Source of the DNA: CAZBBC01 sp964489835
GTDB lineage: Bacteria; Calditrichota; Calditrichia; JAJRVZ01
Direction of reading: 5' to 3'
Assembly (NCBI GenBank): GCA_964489835.1
Contig: CAZBBC010000018.1
Coordinates: forward strand, 1-53,795
DNA length: 53,795 nucleotides
In this document: positions 52,779 to 53,795 of the stretch, one piece after another
Position numbering within the stretch: the first letter of the stretch is position 1
Layout: the number at the start of each line of letters is the position of its first letter
Notes under the pieces: generated by a model
The model's database searches: none
What the model was told of the DNA's origin: nothing
Seen by the model: the letters and a program-made list of their open reading frames with translations, nothing else
Position numbers and translations under genes: made by a program

Positions 52779-53795
52779 ATGAAAAATCATTTCAAATATC
52801 AAATTATTTTATGTATTAATTTTTTATTACTAATACCCTTAAACCTTAAAGCACAAGAAGAATATACTCCCAAGCAGAATTTAAAAAATCATATGGAAAA
52901 TTCTATGAAATTTGAAAAGTGTATTTTTACAAAGTTGCGATTCAGTGCTAATCAGCAAGATGGAATTCAGAAAAAATATCATTTGCCACTGTTTAATCGT
53001 TCCCAAATAATAGAAGATTGTCCGGAACAACCGGACATGCTTTCAGAAGTAATACCTCTGACTGTCAATAAGAAACAATTAACGAGGGATGTACTAGATA
53101 GTGTTATTTATACTCAACGTGGGTGGAAATATAAAGAATCTTTCACAAATGATGAGAAAGCAATAAGACTGGCTCATTTAAAACAGTGTTGGGACACTCT
53201 CACCACTGTTTGGGTAAACGATTGGCGCAGAACTTACACGCATGACGATAGTGGGAATTTACAAACAACTTTATATGAAAACTGGGATAGAAAGGCAGGA
53301 ATCTGGGTAAACAAGGGTCGTGAAACTTGCACCTATGACGATAGTAGGATTCAGCTAACATTTATAGAGGAATACTGGGATAGTAATGCCGGGATATGGG
53401 TAAACAATTGGCGCAGAACTTACACTAGTGACGGCAGTGGGAATCCTCTAACTAGGTTAAGAGAAAAATGGGATAGCAACGCCGGGATATGGGTAAACGA
53501 TAGTCGCCACACTTGCACCTATGACGATAGTGGCAATATGCTAACTAGGTTAGATGAAGAATGGGATAGCAACGCCGGGATATGGGTAAACGCTTTGCGC
53601 TATACTTACACGCGTGACGGCAGTGGGAATGTGCTAACATTTATAGGTGAAGAATGGGATAGTAATACCGGGATATTGGTAAACGCTTGGCGCAGAACTT
53701 ACACCTATGATGATAGTGGGAATTTGCTAACTGGATTATATGAAGAATGGGATAGTAATACCGGGATATTGGTAAACGCTTGGCGCAGAACTTAC
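52779..53795 (+). CDS. Secreted 31-residue-repeat protein, cut by the right edge
   Basis: 339 codons are open to the window end with no stop, so the gene continues beyond. ATG 52779 is preferred over in-frame ATGs at 52761 and 52767, because GGAG (52769-52772) lies 6 nt before it. Signal peptide about 1-25 (IILCINFLLLIPLNLKAQ). A unique region follows (about 26-145), then tandem units of about 31 residues: EEWDSNAGIWVN, RRTYTYDDSGN, xLTxL. About six full units are visible. This repeat type occurs in surface proteins of Bacteroidota-like bacteria. A T9SS domain is expected at its missing end. Confidence 0.8.
   Translation, partial: MKNHFKYQIILCINFLLLIPLNLKAQEEYTPKQNLKNHMENSMKFEKCIFTKLRFSANQQDGIQKKYHLPLFNRSQIIEDCPEQPDMLSEVIPLTVNKKQLTRDVLDSVIYTQRGWKYKESFTNDEKAIRLAHLKQCWDTLTTVWVNDWRRTYTHDDSGNLQTTLYENWDRKAGIWVNKGRETCTYDDSRIQLTFIEEYWDSNAGIWVNNWRRTYTSDGSGNPLTRLREKWDSNAGIWVNDSRHTCTYDDSGNMLTRLDEEWDSNAGIWVNALRYTYTRDGSGNVLTFIGEEWDSNTGILVNAWRRTYTYDDSGNLLTGLYEEWDSNTGILVNAWRRTY

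Overview
The window (53,795 bases, with one run of 100 Ns at 32760-32859) looks like a scaffold from an uncultured Gram-negative bacterium of the FCB group. The best guess is Calditrichota, candidate KSB1 or an Ignavibacteria-like lineage. The evidence is three secreted proteins ending in a type IX secretion (T9SS) C-terminal domain with the NYPNPFNP motif, a hybrid two-component sensor with regulator-propeller repeats, FISUMP and WDSNAGIW-type surface repeats, and many dispersed intergenic repeats. The phylum is inferred, not proven. No rRNA, tRNA or CRISPR array was recognised.

Region 1 (about 150-7214, + strand) is an L-rhamnose (possibly also L-fucose) catabolic cluster. It holds a class II aldolase, a divergent acetate/propionate-type kinase, rhamnulokinase, RhaI-type L-rhamnose isomerase, an NCS1-like 12-TM permease and a translationally coupled 58-residue two-TM protein absent from the supplied ORF list. 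The aldolase ends in a Pro-rich linker plus an amphipathic helix resembling a microcompartment encapsulation peptide. With the acyl kinase, this suggests that a Planctomycetes/Verrucomicrobia-like microcompartment locus lies just left of the window.

Region 2 (7215-11425) holds one large gene, a Kelch propeller fused to a sodium:solute symporter, bracketed by inverted copies of a roughly 200-bp repeat. Region 3 (11426-18774, - strand) is a TetR-led export operon: TetR, outer-membrane beta-barrel, ABC ATPase, two FtsX/LolC-type permeases and a LolA-like periplasmic protein. Two unrelated-looking four-helix-bundle (S23/IVP) genes are wedged between the ABC genes.

Region 4 (19182-42774) is a glycan-related accessory region. 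It holds a sulfatase, a 1,393-residue hybrid two-component regulator, two T9SS-exported proteins, a clan-D-like glycosidase broken by the assembly gap, two large secreted GH67/DUF4838-like proteins, a propeller plus helical-barrel lipoprotein, a RAYT-type transposase and an IS200-like element. A deletion derivative of that IS200-like element lies 20 kb away. No SusC/SusD pair is present. Region 5 (43067-53795) holds a VapBC-type toxin-antitoxin pair, a membrane Ser/Thr kinase with TPRs, a 13-repeat T9SS protein, a small membrane protein, a FISUMP lipoprotein and a repeat protein running off the right edge. Three of these genes share a conserved promoter-like block.

The most unusual theme is that dispersed repeats have entered coding sequence without breaking the frame. 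One lies inside a histidine kinase ATPase domain, one inside a transposase and one inside a T9SS sorting domain. Others supply the C-terminal tails and stop codons of a sulfatase, an ABC ATPase and a glycosidase-like protein.
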